Source of the DNA: Chamaecrista fasciculata
Lineage: Eukaryota > Streptophyta > Magnoliopsida > Fabales > Fabaceae
Length of the DNA stretch: 64,000 bases
Assembly (NCBI GenBank): GCA_003254925.1
Contig: QANZ01042616.1
Span: 23,566 to 87,565, forward strand
Reading direction: 5' to 3'
The stretch's first letter is position 1. Each line of letters starts with the position of its first letter. Below the pieces are notes generated by a model. That model was not told the DNA's origin. It did no database searches and was given only the letters and a program-made list of their open reading frames with translations. Positions 11,663-24,617 of the stretch are shown here, piece after piece. The translations under genes and the position numbers were made by a program.

Positions 11663-12232
11663 TAAATTACAATGAAAAAACGGTGAGTCTTAACAACAAG
11701 GCCACAAACTAAACACTATTACACAATAAACATAGGATGTTGAAACTCCATTAAAGAGGGATTAGCATCCTCCATGTTCGAACTATTATTAGAAGAGACT
11801 ATTAAGTTATGCAAATTATCAGTATCCATTATAGAGTTAGTCATATAAGAAACATTACTAAATACAGGACAGAAGATATCTTTGTTGCATATAATCATCT
11901 TAACAGTTATCACTGGGGAGGCGTGGTAACGCGTCCAGATTGATTCATTCCTCAGTCTCCAAATAGTATTTATGCCAATTAGCATTGTAAGCCAAGTATC
12001 GTAAAACGACGATAGATTCCTCTTCCATCTTACTATTGAGCCACCTCTAAACAGTCTATAATCTAGTAGCATTAGGCTTTAAGGACAAATCCAACCCAAA
12101 CCACACTGCTCTAGCGAAGTTACATTTTAGAAAAATATGATCCACAAAGTCATCTGAGAATCCACAGAGGAGCAATACACATCACATCTAAGATGATGCC
12201 TGTTAAAATATGAGAAAGTCGAGAGGACACCA
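11663..12232 (-). mobile_element. LINE (L1-type) 3' relic, unit 1 side
   Basis: Minus-strand translation shows a degraded zinc-binding reverse-transcriptase tail (zf-RVT) like that of plant L1-type retrotransposon proteins. A WLTMLIGINTIWRLRNESIW motif follows, typical of the region after the RT domain. The frame is broken by stops. The matching relic at 18497-19165 keeps a clearer Cys-x-x-Cys (CPFC) and VDHIFLKCNFA pattern. This relic ends abruptly at the tandem-duplication junction near 12232-12240. Confidence 0.75.
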
Positions 12233-12624
12233 TGCCTGTTAAAAAAAAAAAAATCTACCGAACAATTTCATTCCAATGGACAACTTGTACAGACGCCTTG
12301 ATGAAGAAGTATACTGAAAACTTCGATCATCATCAACGGCACTGATTTGTTTACCGGGATTAAGATTACAGCTACATAACTGTCCACTGAACACAGACTA
12401 TGTGTTGGATTCTTTTTCCCTCTTGAGAAGTTCCTGTAAACCATAGATACACCCAGTAAATTTTGTATGTTCTGTAATATTCTGTGAAAATCACCCAAAA
12501 AAAAAAGCTAGTAAAAGGCACGGAAAACTATACAATGTTCTGCCATGTTGCCAGTCCATATACTTAAACACAATGAATATTTCTCCCTCTTATCATGAAA
12601 ATTTACAAATTCAGATATATTCTA

Positions 12625-15600
12625 CTAAAAAGACTCAACCTCAGCATCCATGTGATGATGCATCATAAGGATACTTATTTCTGTTCGCTGGTAGAGGGTA
12701 TATCTTAGAATATCTTGAAGATGAAAAACAATGCTTACTATAAGGGCACATCCCTTTTTCTTGCAGGTATAGACTATTATTTTAGTATATCTGGTATTTA
12801 CAGCACAAATTCAACATTTCAAAAAAAAAAAGTCAACATTTCCTATCCTTCAAATGCACAAAGCAATGTCCTTTAAAGCAGCAGTGACAAATATATACAC
12901 GTGTTATATATACCAACTTACAACTCAGTCAAACCATCATACTCAGTGCATGTGTTTGAAGAATGCAAATTAGATAATGGTTTACCAATTTAGTAGCAGC
13001 AATTGATGAACGCTGCCTTTCTTTCTTCTCACGATTGCATTCACCACACCAGCTGGAGAAATCTTTTTGATACCTTTTTATCATTCTAAAGACAGAACTG
13101 CAAAGAAACCATGCAATTTTACTTCTTTAAATTTAATTTTTTTTAATAAGAAACAAAAGAAGATGCAGCTTTGAAGTAATTTATCCATTTAAACAAAAAT
13201 TAGGCTAATACAAAGGAAAAATAGCATTAGAGCTGGAGGCCGCAAATACTAATCAGAAATGAGAGAGACTGAGACTTCTGCCCCTTTTACCAACAAAAAC
13301 TACAATTAGGGGCTTCCTTATATGAAGGAGGCTACAGCTGGGAGAAAAGGTGATTGGAACATAAATCAGACCATTCCAATTAGATTTTGAAAAATGAGAG
13401 ACACTTAAATTATATCACTAGCAATAGAAGGAAGCCAAAACCAAGCACACCTTCTGCACCACAGTAGTAGGTTTATCCGGTGACCAGATGTCGTAGCTCT
13501 AGCACCATGACGATGTCGCCCACGGTGAAGCACAGCTCGTCCAGGGACGTGGGAATAATCAAAGATCTCCTGCTTTTAATTCAAGGACTACATCAAAAAA
13601 GTGTACAAGTAACCATCAACGAGAAATAGCAAGCAATTGTCCAAAATCCCCTTAACACTTAATATGATTACCCTTAATAACTTCACAGAATCAGAATATA
13701 AACCAAAGACAAATGATTTCACAATTTATATTCACTATCAAAGCAAGGACATGCCACTAGGTAGAAGACAGTTAAAAAATACAGACATCAGATTTAAGTC
13801 CTCAAGAACTAACATACCTCCGACTGACTCCCTGTATTTACATGTTTATCACATCGCGTGCCCCGAAAAAACAATTCCCCTCCAGAAAATTCCTTACCCA
13901 AGCAAACATTCAAAGTTACTTCTGAATCATCCACATGGAAACCTACACATGTAAGATTGTAACTATTATGCCTTTATGCTTCAGACGTAGAAAAATGAAC
14001 GAACAATTCCTATGACAGGAGAACAAGGGTACTCAAATCCTACACCATCGAAAGATCTGTTTGCCAAGAATAACTAATGTATGGACCATACAAGAATATA
14101 TTATAATTCCAACACAAACAAAACAAGATTGTAGGAATTGTTTTCACCAATAAGCTCCGTAGCAGTAATAAAATGATGTTATTGGAGGGCTCACATATCA
14201 AGATTCAAGCCTTCATATAACGTATTTGGCCATGCAATGATAAAATCGACTTTCGTTTTTTCTTAAGGTAATAGCCTTATTAAGTTAGTAGATATAAGGA
14301 ACATAGATAACATAATCAAGATAAATTATGACATACTGGAATAAGTTTGCAACAAAAATGTGTCCATTATAGCTTATGTTACTAATACAGCCCATAAACT
14401 GCCCATCACTTCCCTCAAAAAACTGCCAGCTATTAACCAAAATGAAAAGCAACACTGGTTTCCTACTTAAGTATTAATGTAAAAGGAAATGCTTCTAGAA
14501 GAAAACAAACCTGAGTCAACATCTCTATATTTACCATATTCAACTACAAATCCATGATGAGAATCTAGGGTTGATCCACCAACTTCTGCAAAGAAGACTG
14601 CATAATATAGAATTAATTAATTTAAAACTGCCTTAAGGGAAAGAAAATTTTAAGAGGAAGGAAAGCTTCTAATGAATAAATATATAATTTATAAAATCAT
14701 CAAGAATTAACGTAAGTCACACAGACATCTTTCACCTTTGGTTATAGGACGAATAAAACCTTCCATAAGCTTGTCAAGCATTGTTTCAAGCCCAAAGTCA
14801 TCAAGTACAGCGCCATATTTATTCATTGTATTGGGACGCATAATCCAGAACTTTGTTTCATTTACCCATTTCTCAAAATTTTCAATCTAGGAAGACAAAA
14901 AAGAATTAAGCATATCCATGCAGTATATGTATGAAATGNCTAACCATAAATAATTTTTTTGAAATATATTCTTTTTTAAATATAATTATAGTTTTATAAG
15001 TTGTAACTACAACACTGTAAATGTTTAGACATAAATTCACCAACCAACAGACACCAAGTTCTACCAAGAAAATTGCATTACTTAAATTTAATTTCTATAT
15101 TATTTTCAGTGGAAACTTTGAGAAAAGTAATTCATGAGAATTTCAATGAGTAACAAATTGTTAAAATTCCTGTGGCAAAATCAAAGCATTAATCTTAAAT
15201 TTGAGGAAACAAATTTCATACACTTTGAATAGATAAGAGAAATACATACTTTTTATCTCATTTTCAGATTCCATCATGAATCAACTGGATGCATCATATA
15301 AAATAAATTTGGTAAAATTAATATTTTGGTCCCTGTAGTTTTGCTCAAAATGTAATTTTAAGATTTAAAATTATATTCTTGCAGTTCTAACCTTTTTAAT
15401 CTAGTCCCTAAGGCTAAATTTCCATCAGTATTTCATTCAATTTTGAATATACAAGATACATGATTTAGATCAAAATAAGGAGGAAAAGTAAATAACAAAG
15501 TAGATAGATCAGACTTTGTTATAAATAAAAAAGTGAAAGTAACTCATATGCGGATTTGACGCAACTTATGTTAAGCAATTTGGGTGAATTGGGTTAAATT

Positions 15601-18122
15601 ATGTATATTCAATTGCCAAGATGGTACATACATGTCAACGTCAATAAAATTTAGGGTAAATTACACTTTGGTAGCCTGTGGTTTGACCCCATTCCACTTT
15701 GGTACTCTGAGATCTCCCCCAACCCTTTTGGTACCCTGAACAATTTTTTTTGTTAGTTTTCGACGGGATTTGGCACGTGATCACTAAAACTCAATTTTGC
15801 CCAATATTTTGCCACAACAAAGATCAAACGCATGCTTTTCGAAAGTTTTGAATAATTTCGATGTTGGATGCTAAGAAAGTTTTGAGAGAATTCATAACTA
15901 GGTTTCAAAGAGCATGCGTTTGATCTTTATTGTTGTGGCAAAATGTTGGATAAAATTGAGTTTTAGTGAGCCCACGTGCAAGTCATGTGCCAAATTTTGT
16001 CCAAAACTAACTAAAAAATTCTTTAGGGTACCAAAAGGAAAAGGGTAACAATAGAGACCTCAGGATACCAAAGTGTCACGTTTTAAACCATAGGGTACCA
16101 AAGTGGAATGAGGTCAAACCACAGGGTACCAAAATGTAATTTACCCTAAAATTTATCACAACACTTTACTAAGATTTAACAGCAGAATCTAAATAAATTT
16201 TTTAAAACTACACAGGCTCATTTACAAATTTTTTAAACTGCAGAAACCAAATTAAAATTAAATGAAACTATAAGGACTAAAACAACAAGTTAACCACTAA
16301 TTTTTTATTAAATTATTTAATATTTAATTGTGAAAGTATAGTTACGAATATGAAACTTTACAAAGCGATAGAAATTGCAAGTTTCCATAAAAATTTTAAC
16401 TGTTTAAAAAGAAGTAAATAAACATATGTATCAGCAAATTTCAGATTTTAAAAAATAAAATGGCATATACATCTTCAGCATGTATTTTGATGATCTAGTT
16501 AGTGATAATCTATCTATTGGAAGATAGTCTCATTCTCAACCGTGAATGGAAAATACATTTGCAGCCTTCCTGCATATCTCACTTCAAATGACGAATTCCA
16601 TACAATAGAGCAGTTTCAGAGTCTTAAGGAGGCTCCTCTATGCTATTATTTACTGTACTTTCTTCTCATTGGAAAATAGTTAGGCCAGAAAGTGGAGGTT
16701 AAGAAAGAAATTAATGAGAAAACAAAGGCTCTAATCCATAGAATTGTCACTAGCGTTTATTAGTTTGACCACCATCATACATTTTCAGAGAAGGAAAGAG
16801 AAACTTTAGCCTCATATTAACCCTAGGACACATAACAAGTTATGGAGATTACTTTATTTCAGGGTTTTACATAATTGATGTATTCTGGATCAGGTTAAAC
16901 TAAAATTGGTTAAATTTCGGAATAAGTATTCTTCAACAGATTTGAAAAATTTAGGTTTCCGATAGACTAATACACAATTAATTTAACAGTAATTGCATGA
17001 TATTCTTCATCTAGTCCCCAAGCTGTCCCATAGAAATTCTTCTTTTAGGTTCTACACCAATTTAGGGCAAACAAACATGGCCAAAATAGTAAGGAAACAA
17101 TTTAACCTTATGTTAATAGTGCAATCAAACTACATACCTGATAATTTGATAATATCTTCTGTCTGTAATCTCTATGCGTTTGAGCCTGCATTTATATTGG
17201 AACTATCATAGAAGTTTGTGATACGTGACATAGATCAATACAGTTTTTCTTATAACAACTTATTAACATAAATGGCAAATTTCTAAGCGGCATTCTTGCC
17301 CTCTAGTCTAAAAGCATTAAGAAATTTGCTACAGTAAATACAGGAATAAGATAATTTTGAAATTTCATGCTCAGTGTGATCTGCTTGCTCTTTCAACCCC
17401 ATCACCCCAACCTATGACTTATAAAACTTTTCTTTTCTTTTCTTCACAACTAGACATGGATTCCCTTAAACACCTCTACTTTTCCACATATGCCTCTACA
17501 ATTCAAAAACATATGTCATCCATGAATTCCCTAAACAAAGAAGCACTCAGACCAGCAAACACAAAATTATCGCAACAATTAGCAACGCCTTTCCAATTAA
17601 GGAATGTGGCTACCCTGAGTCCAGATGCAACATATGAATATCATGCCCGCAGAAAGAAAAAATATACTCCTGACACCTTCTTTTTAGTTTTATATGTTGT
17701 TTCCAGCAAACAAATACAGTGTGAACGAGAATTGGTCCATAGAAATCAAAATATACCCAGAGAAGTTTTGCCGAAGGAAGAAAAAAAAAACATACTCTGT
17801 TCTGCTCTCCGGGGGGCAGATACTTGAGCAAAATATCCCGCATAAAGTTAACTTTATCGTCACGAGGCACACTGAGCATATTAGGAGGCATGTACCTCTC
17901 TAGCGAGCTAAAAATCGAAGGACTGAATTCCAACGGCAAGCCCTCGTAATTATCTGGCTTGTGGTCCTTGTTCGGATTCAACCGCAGCCTCTGGCTTGAA
18001 ACTATCAACCCCGTCCTGGCAGAGTCTGCCGCTATGACCCCGTTTCCGCCACCAGAAACGGCATTTCCGGCTGCCGGCGATGCCGCTTCCCGGCGGTCGG
18101 TGGGCCCGCCGTGGAGCGACAT
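12625..18122 (-). CDS. CP2: PKHD-type 2-oxoglutarate/Fe(II) hydroxylase, copy 2 (exon 3 absent)
   Basis: Exons on the minus strand: 17796-18122, 17138-17185, then 14736-14886, 14511-14597, 13818-13942, 13451-13569, 12986-13097, and a tentative last exon 12625-12687. The iron-binding HVDDSEV, the HRHGARATTSGHR block and the WCGEC motif are all present. The exon that in copy 1 encodes PLHKELYTM through CELLLSE (59 residues) is missing. The place where it should lie is marked by one ambiguous base at 14939, so this is either a real deletion or a collapsed assembly gap. That exon is 177 nt and its borders are phase 0, so skipping it keeps the frame (about 343 residues). In the conserved KFRIMRP motif of exon 4 the first arginine is tryptophan here. 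The tentative terminal exon ends in HMDAEVESF. The gene may be functional, altered or decaying. Confidence 0.78.
15654..16146. mobile_element. MULE-like foldback MITE in hydroxylase copy 2, intron
   Basis: This is the paralogous counterpart of 5386-5941. It has the same ends and the same 9-bp TAAAATTTA flanks. It is shorter than the copy in unit 1 because of internal indels. Confidence 0.84.
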
Positions 18123-18496
18123 TTTCGAACCTTGAATTTGGAAAATTAAGCAATTTTCATATCATCGATGAAGGCGAGTACTGATAGTGAAATTCTGAGA
18201 GTAAAATTAGGGCTTTTTTCTATGTTGCGCGGGCCATTTTGCCTTCGTTTATATTTGCAGTTTAGGGTTTTGGCGAAGCTGTCAGTTCTTTTCAGTTTTG
18301 GCTTTGGGGGACCAGGCTGGGGAAGTAGTGTAGAGTGTGGTCATACGATTTGTTTTTTTATTTTACTTTAAATATTTATATTTATATTTATTGCATCTGC
18401 TGTAGAATTGGATAATCGACGTAGTTTTATTGAGCGTGAGATTAACGCGCCGCAAAAGCTAATCAACATTTGTTTTTCATAAAACCATAAAAATTA

Positions 18497-19165
18497 AATT
18501 ACGATGAAAAAACTGTGAGTCTTAACAACAACGCCACAAACAAAACACTATTACACAATAAACATAGGATGTTGAAACTCCATTAAAGAGGGATTAGCTT
18601 CCTCCATGTTCGAATTATTATTAGAAGAGACTATTAAAGTTACGCAAATTATCAGTATCCATTATAGAGCTAGTCATATAAGAAACATTACTAAATACAG
18701 GGCAGAAGATATCTTTGTTGCATATTATCATCTTAACTGCTATCACTAGGGAGGCGTGGTAACGCGTCCAGATTGATTCATTCCTCAGTCTCCAAATAGT
18801 GTTTATGCTCATTAGCACTTTAAGCCAAATGTCGTAAAACGACGATGGATTCCTTTTCCATCGTACTATCCAGAACCTGAGCCACTTCTAAACAATTTAT
18901 AATTTAGGAGCATTGGGCTTTAAGGACAGATCCAACCCAAATCACATTGCTATAGCAAAGTTACATTTTAGGAAAATATGATCCACAAAGTCATCAAAGA
19001 ATCCACAGAAGGGGCAATACACATCACATATAAGAAAATGTCTGTCCAAATATGAGAAAGTCGGGAGGACACCATGTCATACCTTTCAGGTTGTCACCAG
19101 AAATTTCATAGACGCTTTTGTGCACTAAAAATCCTTCCACAAAAATTGAGGAGATACAAAAAACG
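18497..19165 (-). mobile_element. LINE (L1-type) 3' relic, unit 2 side
   Basis: On the minus strand the region reads as fragments of a LINE polyprotein tail. They include a CPFC motif, VDHIFLKCNFA, FGLDLSLKPNAPKL and INTIWRLRNESIWTRYHAS. This is the zf-RVT part of plant L1-type elements, interrupted by stop codons. It extends further upstream of the LINE frame than the relic at 11663-12232 because it is not cut by the duplication junction. Confidence 0.78.
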
Positions 19166-19425
19166 TATAAAATGTGGCTATGGATAAAAAATGGAGAGTT
19201 ACCCTCTTGTATTAAAATATATTTTGTATTAGGTTTTTTATCTAAAATCTTGGTGTCAATTAGTAAGTTGGTTTTTTAAAAATTACTTAATTGAAAAATT
19301 GATTTTATAAATGATTGAAATAAACAAGTTAGTATATTGTTAGATTCTTTCGAATACTAACAAGTATATTGTTTGATTCTTTAAAATACTAAATTATANA
19401 TTATTTTTTTTAATCTTGTAATAAG
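19166..19425. other. AT-rich spacer
   Basis: AT-rich DNA with short internal repeats around 19340-19395 and one ambiguous base. Nothing else is recognised. Confidence 0.4.
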
Positions 19426-20165
19426 CATCTCGACTTGGGAAAACGGATCCCCTGAAATTATGGGGCCTGAAATTTTTATAAAATTCGAAAAATCTTAACC
19501 CTTAAAATGATCCAGCGTACATGAAATTGCCACGTCATCCCTTTTACATTAGTGAAACGCACGTTTTGTTCTTCACCTTCTTTGCTTCTCCTTCCTCCAC
19601 AAGAATAACAAAACCTAACCACATTATTTCCATCCATCTCTCTGACGGTGCTTAAAACCATATTTGCCGGAGTCGCTCATGAAAACGGTGTCGTAAATTA
19701 CAGCGCCGCACTGTCGGAGACCATTCGATGTACTGTGTAATATCCTTGAGTGGCGGCGCCGTCAAACGCACCACCGACTGCGCATGATAGAATGTCCTCA
19801 ACAATGGAATTGCATAAACCAGCTGGACGGTTGGTTTGCTGGTCTGGGTCTGTTTGGTGCTGTCGTTGCCAGAAAAACCTCGCCGAGAACTTGCTTTTCC
19901 TGCCAAACCTCCGATGTGTGATGCGATGGCGGGTAAAATTCGACGGAGGGGCTTTCTAAGCAAATTTCTGTACATAACGGAAGAAAAGGATAAACAGTGT
20001 AGCGTTTTTGCTTCTAAAACTTAATGTGCGTTTCAACTTATGCAAAAGAGATGACGTGGCGAATTATTGTACGCCCGATTACATAAAGGGTCCAGATTTT
20101 ACGAATTTTACAAGAATTTCAGGCCCCATAATTTCAGGAGATCCATTTTCCAAATAATGCCACTA
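19426..20165. mobile_element. Long-TIR element, possible gene-carrying MULE
   Basis: Both ends carry inverted copies of a sequence containing CCTGAAATTATGGGGCCTGA. Partial inverted similarity continues inwards for over 100 bp, including CCACGTCATC and GTGAAACGCAC-like stretches. The interior (about 19550-20030) is noticeably richer in G and C than its surroundings. On the minus strand it contains a 107-codon frame (19652-19975) starting MYRNLLRKPLRRILPAIA, basic and Ser/Arg-rich like an organelle targeting peptide. I do not recognise the protein. Exact ends and target duplication could not be fixed. Confidence 0.6.
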
Positions 20166-20191
20166 GTTTTTCGGCCATTCCGAATATTCTC

Positions 20192-21345
20192 CGTTGAGAA
20201 TCATGAATCAATAGTCAATCTTCCTTTATTAAGTTAATTGGTCAGTATATTAATTAGGTAGTTGAGAGTTGAATATTCAATGTATTATTTGCTCTCTTTG
20301 TGTATTTATATGCAAGCTTTCTTGTAGAATGTATCAAATCTTATTCAATGAAATATAATTTTAACATGGTATCAGAGCTAAATCCAGGATAATCCTCTCT
20401 TTCTTGGTGTCCTTGTGTTGGTCCAATGTATGTCATTCTTTATTTCTCCTTAAAAAACGTAGCCTACCACTACACACTTGAGGACCCACTAATTTTGGTG
20501 GTCCGTGACACTCACCGCCGGCATAGATAGGTTCAGAGGATGGTCGCCGGTCATTCCACGAAGTCTGACGTCCAACGGAGCTGCGCATGAGCTTCACGCG
20601 CCTCCTTAGCACTCCAGCTTCTCAGGCGCGTGGGGTCCACGCGCCACCTTCCCGGAGGCGGAAAAGCTTCGTCGTCGCCTTTTTGGGATCGCCGGCCACC
20701 GTTTGGATGATTGGTGGTGTTATTTTTGTGGTTTAGTACTGGGTCCATAGAGATCTAGTTCTTTTAGTCACTCTTTCAATTTGTTGTTTACAGTCCAATA
20801 GTTTTTGAGACTGGGTTAGGAAAAAATTATGTCTTTCTTGCTTTATTTGGAAGTTCCTATATGATTCAAGCATAAATCCCCGATTTTCAGTTTGATGGAC
20901 ATTATTTTAAATGACCAATGAGGTTCAAAAAAGAGTACAAGCTCTAAATAAAGAGAGCCTGAGACTCGAAAAAAAACACAAGTCATCACTATTTCATGGT
21001 CTCTAAGGTTTCCAAAAGGAGTACAAGCTCTAGTGATAAAGAGAGCCTCTGAAACTCAGACAAGAACACAAGCTATCATTACTTTTGTCCTATGAATTCA
21101 CTTTTCGGCCTTTATCGCCAAAGTCAACAATGCACGCTGAGTAGGTTACTAACCTCAGCTTAAGGGGGGATGCTGAGAATCATGAATCAATAGTCAATCT
21201 TCTTTTATTAAGTTAGTTGGTCAGTATATTAATTAGGTAATTGAGAGCTGAATATTCAATGTTTTATCTGCTCTCTTTGTGTATTTATATGCAAGCTTCA
21301 TTGTAGAGTGTATCCAATCTTATTCAATGAAATATAATTGTAACA
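20192..21345 (+). mobile_element. Small LTR-retrotransposon fossil (TRIM/LARD type)
   Basis: Two direct LTRs of about 175 bp (20192-20366 and 21171-21345) are very similar, with roughly a handful of percent differences, suggesting modest age. A primer-binding site TGGTATCAGAGC, complementary to initiator tRNA-Met, follows the first LTR directly. A purine-rich tract (AAGGGGGGA) precedes the second. A 5-bp TTCTC duplication flanks the element. There are no gag or pol genes, so it is non-autonomous. The interior has tandem motifs like AGAGTACAAGCTCT that also occur in the element at 45931-47288. Confidence 0.85.
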
Positions 21346-21579
21346 TTCTCAACTCCAAATTTGACCCTCATTTTGTCTCGATTAAGCAGGAGAAGAAAAT
21401 TATCTTCCCTCCAAGCAACAGGCGATGTTGATCATTCATGGTGATGTTGAAGAAAATTAAGCTTTAAAGTGTTTTCTTCTTGGTGCTCATCCCAAGTTTG
21501 CTTCTCCATTTGAAAACATTAGGCATATACATTTACTTTTTAATTGCTCTTATCTCTCATTAATCATTATTGACTTATG

Positions 21580-23335
21580 CCTTTTTGGGAGCCTTTTAAT
21601 CTTAATCTCATCTCATTCGAATATCGTCTCATTTTAGGATTGGATGAACAGTAATCGTTGGGTGTTTGTTGGAACCTCCATCTCATCTCATCTCATCCAC
21701 ATCATCATCTCATTCACAACATCATCTCATTTTCTCTTACAATTACTAATCTATCATTACTTATACACCTATAATTACTTATACTTTAATTCAAATATAT
21801 AAAAAAAAGAATTAGACAAAATAGTAATTTTACATACCCTCATTTATTATAATTATAATTTTCTCTCTCCATCAATCATTTCTCATCATTTTTTTTCTCT
21901 TTTCTACTCACACATCCCCTCTCTCTCTCATCCACACACACTCTTTTATATATATATATAATATATATATTATATTATATTATTTATATTAATTAAATTA
22001 AACAAAAAATTTGCAATATTATTATTTTTTTAGTTGCAATACTCCTCTGTTTGTTTTTAGTAAAATATAAAATTGAATCCCTAAAATATTTTTTAAGTTA
22101 TAATCTTCTTTCATTCTCTTTAATGCGGTTTTTATAAAAAAAAAGAGAAAAAAATTATCTATCTTCACTTTTATAGGTATTTTAGTCCTCAAACTATGAG
22201 CTCAATTTCTTTGGCTCTTAAAATTATTTGTTGTTTAGTTTTTTTTCTCAAACTATGCAATTAGTTTCATTTTCATCCTCAGACTATTTTTTGTTCTATA
22301 TTCGTGTCCAAAATCATCTGATGATTATGCACTCTGGATAATGGGAAAAAAATTTTGTTGAAAAAAGACACAAGTTTCCACGTGTCTATTATTTTTTTGG
22401 TTCGAATCATGGGTAGCTAGAAAATTGAATGTTGTTTTATTTTTTTTTTGTCCCAATGTTCTTCTATATGTTTGAGTAAAATATATAATTGAATCCAAAT
22501 CTTTTTTAAGGTATAATCTGTTTCTAGTCCCGTTATTACATTTTAAAAAAAAAAAAGATAGAATAAAAAATTGTGTAGTGTTGATTTTTTGGGTCCCAAT
22601 GTTCTTTTATTTGTTTTATTAAAATATATAATTGAATTCAAAATTATTTTTGTTAAGATACAATCTTCTTCTAAACCTGTTATAACATTTTTAAAAAAAA
22701 ATGTGAAAAATTGAAAAAGTTTTATATTCACATTTCTGTCATCAAAATATTTGTTATATTTTCGAGTCTGAACGTTAATTCAATCCCTCTTTTGTTTTAA
22801 ATATATCTGACAAAGTTTTTTGAAAAACTTGAAAAAGAGTTAAAACTATTTCTCATTCTGTTTTGTTTATCAAACTATGAGATTAGTTGCATTTAGATCC
22901 GCAAACAATTGTTTGTTTTTATAATTGGTAATTGAATATCAAAAATAAATCTGATCATTGATATTTTGATTTTCTATAGGACCCAAGTTATTATTTACGC
23001 ATTTTAAGGACCGATTCATTTGATCGGTACAAAATCATGGACCAAATTGTACGTTTACATTAATTTTCATGTTATTTGCATTTTGGTCCCCAAACTATTG
23101 TTTGTTATTTTTTGGTCATTGAATTTCATAAATAAACCCGATTATTGATGGTTTCGATTTTCTATGGTCCCCGAGTTATAATTTACACATCTTAAGGACT
23201 GATTATTGGATCAATACAAATTTATGGACCAAATTGTATTCTTAAAATAATTTTATTGTTATTTTCATTTTGATCCATCATCTCATCCAATGAGATGAAC
23301 CAAAAACTCATCATCAAAAAAATATCTTAATCATC
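21580..23335. mobile_element. Harbinger-like relative, ends unclear
   Basis: Begins near TTTTTGGGAGCC, followed by CATCTCATCTCAT repeats, a long AT-rich interior with repeated TTTTGGTCC/ATTTTAGTCC motifs, and a second CATCATCTCATCC block near 23276. This composition and order match 10010-11350 of the element at 8174. No clean terminal inverted repeats or target duplication could be identified, so it is probably truncated. A (TA)n run lies near 21948-21985. Confidence 0.5.
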
Positions 23336-24175
23336 GGAGAGTCATTCCAAGAAAAACAAATACTTGGCAAATAGAAAGTTTGCTTACACAAATTGAAATT
23401 CATGAATATATCTGTCAAAGTTAAAACATTAGGAACATTTTTACTCATGACCTAGAATGAGGTTTCTAACCATTTAATATAACTTTTAACTCAAAATAAT
23501 TATATGTTTTTAAAACCAAGTAGCATATTTTTAAAAGATGGTAGAGTCATTCCAAGAAAAACAAATACTTGGCAAGTAAGACTTAAAAAACCTATTACAA
23601 TAAATGAGTACAAATGTTGAAGACTATGACGAAATCTAATATAATCGATAGATAATTAAATTTTACTACTTGATTCATAAAAATTTATGAAACATAGATA
23701 TTGACACGGATGCAAAACACACACGGATACGGACGCATCGATACGTTAAATTATTAAAATTATATGACACGATAAGGTATATATTTTTATATATAAAAAT
23801 CTATAAATTTTGATGAAAACTTTAAAAATTATAAAATCTATTCATAATATATGTTCTTTATATCATTATTTTCTATTGTTTGTTATATTAAAGTAAAAAA
23901 AATTGATTTTATATTCTGAAACTTATAAATATGTGTCGTGTAGGTGTCATACGAGTGTCAGACACAAACACGTGTTTGACACGGCGACACGCCTTTAGAA
24001 TGAAGTGTCCATACTTCATAGATAAAAATGTTAGAATTATTATGATTGTGATAATTAATAAATTTGAGAATGGCATAACTATTTTTTTCAAAAAACAAAT
24101 TCTATTTTAATTTAAAAAAAACAAACCTATTTTGTTGGTTAAATGCTTTTTTTTATTCATTGTTTAATCCATCTT
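23336..24175. other. Intergenic AT-rich DNA with a palindromic repeat
   Basis: Contains a short direct repeat of GAGTCATTCCAAGAAAAAC (near 23339 and 23546). It also has sequence rich in ACACGGATAC/GTGTCAGACAC motifs, with a near-palindrome at about 23955-23985 (TGTCAGACACAAACACGTGT). This looks like a degenerate dispersed repeat. No gene is seen. Confidence 0.4.
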
Positions 24176-24617
24176 TGGGTCCATTTGGTAAGTATTTAAG
24201 TAGGTAAAGTAAAGTGTTTTACAATGGAAAAATTATGAGGAAAAGGAAGGTAGTTGAAGGAATGTAAACTAGGTAAAAATTTAGGGTCTGTTTGGTAGGC
24301 TTGCAAAGGCTTTTACATTGTAAAAGAGCACAAAGTCTAAGATTTTCATGTGTTTGGTATGACAATATAGGCTCCGTTTGGTAGCCATGCAATGTGTTTT
24401 ACATTGTAAAAGGGCACGGATTCCAAGACTTTCATGTGTTTGGTATGGTTATTTGAGCTATGTAAAGTGGATTACAATGTAAAGGGCTTTACATTACATA
24501 GGCCATTTTTCTTTACTTCACATTTCTGATGTAATCCAAGTCTACCTAGGGAATTATGGTAGAATTCCTAATTTGCCCCTCTCACTCCCATCACATCTCC
24601 TTCCCAAAATGGTGAAC

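Larger units (their letters stand above)
12240..18496. repeat. Tandem segmental duplication, unit 2
   Basis: Collinear with 1275-8173. It differs by several indels: about 320 bp fewer between exons 6 and 7 of the gene, an extra block of about 125 bp near 16850-16980, and absence of the region matching 4341-4695 in unit 1. It keeps the empty site for the Harbinger-like insertion at its distal end. Confidence 0.9.

Noticed and set aside
20551-20748. 65-codon minus-strand frame inside the LTR fossil
   Set aside because: It lies in the non-coding interior of a small non-autonomous element and shows no gag, pol or host similarity.
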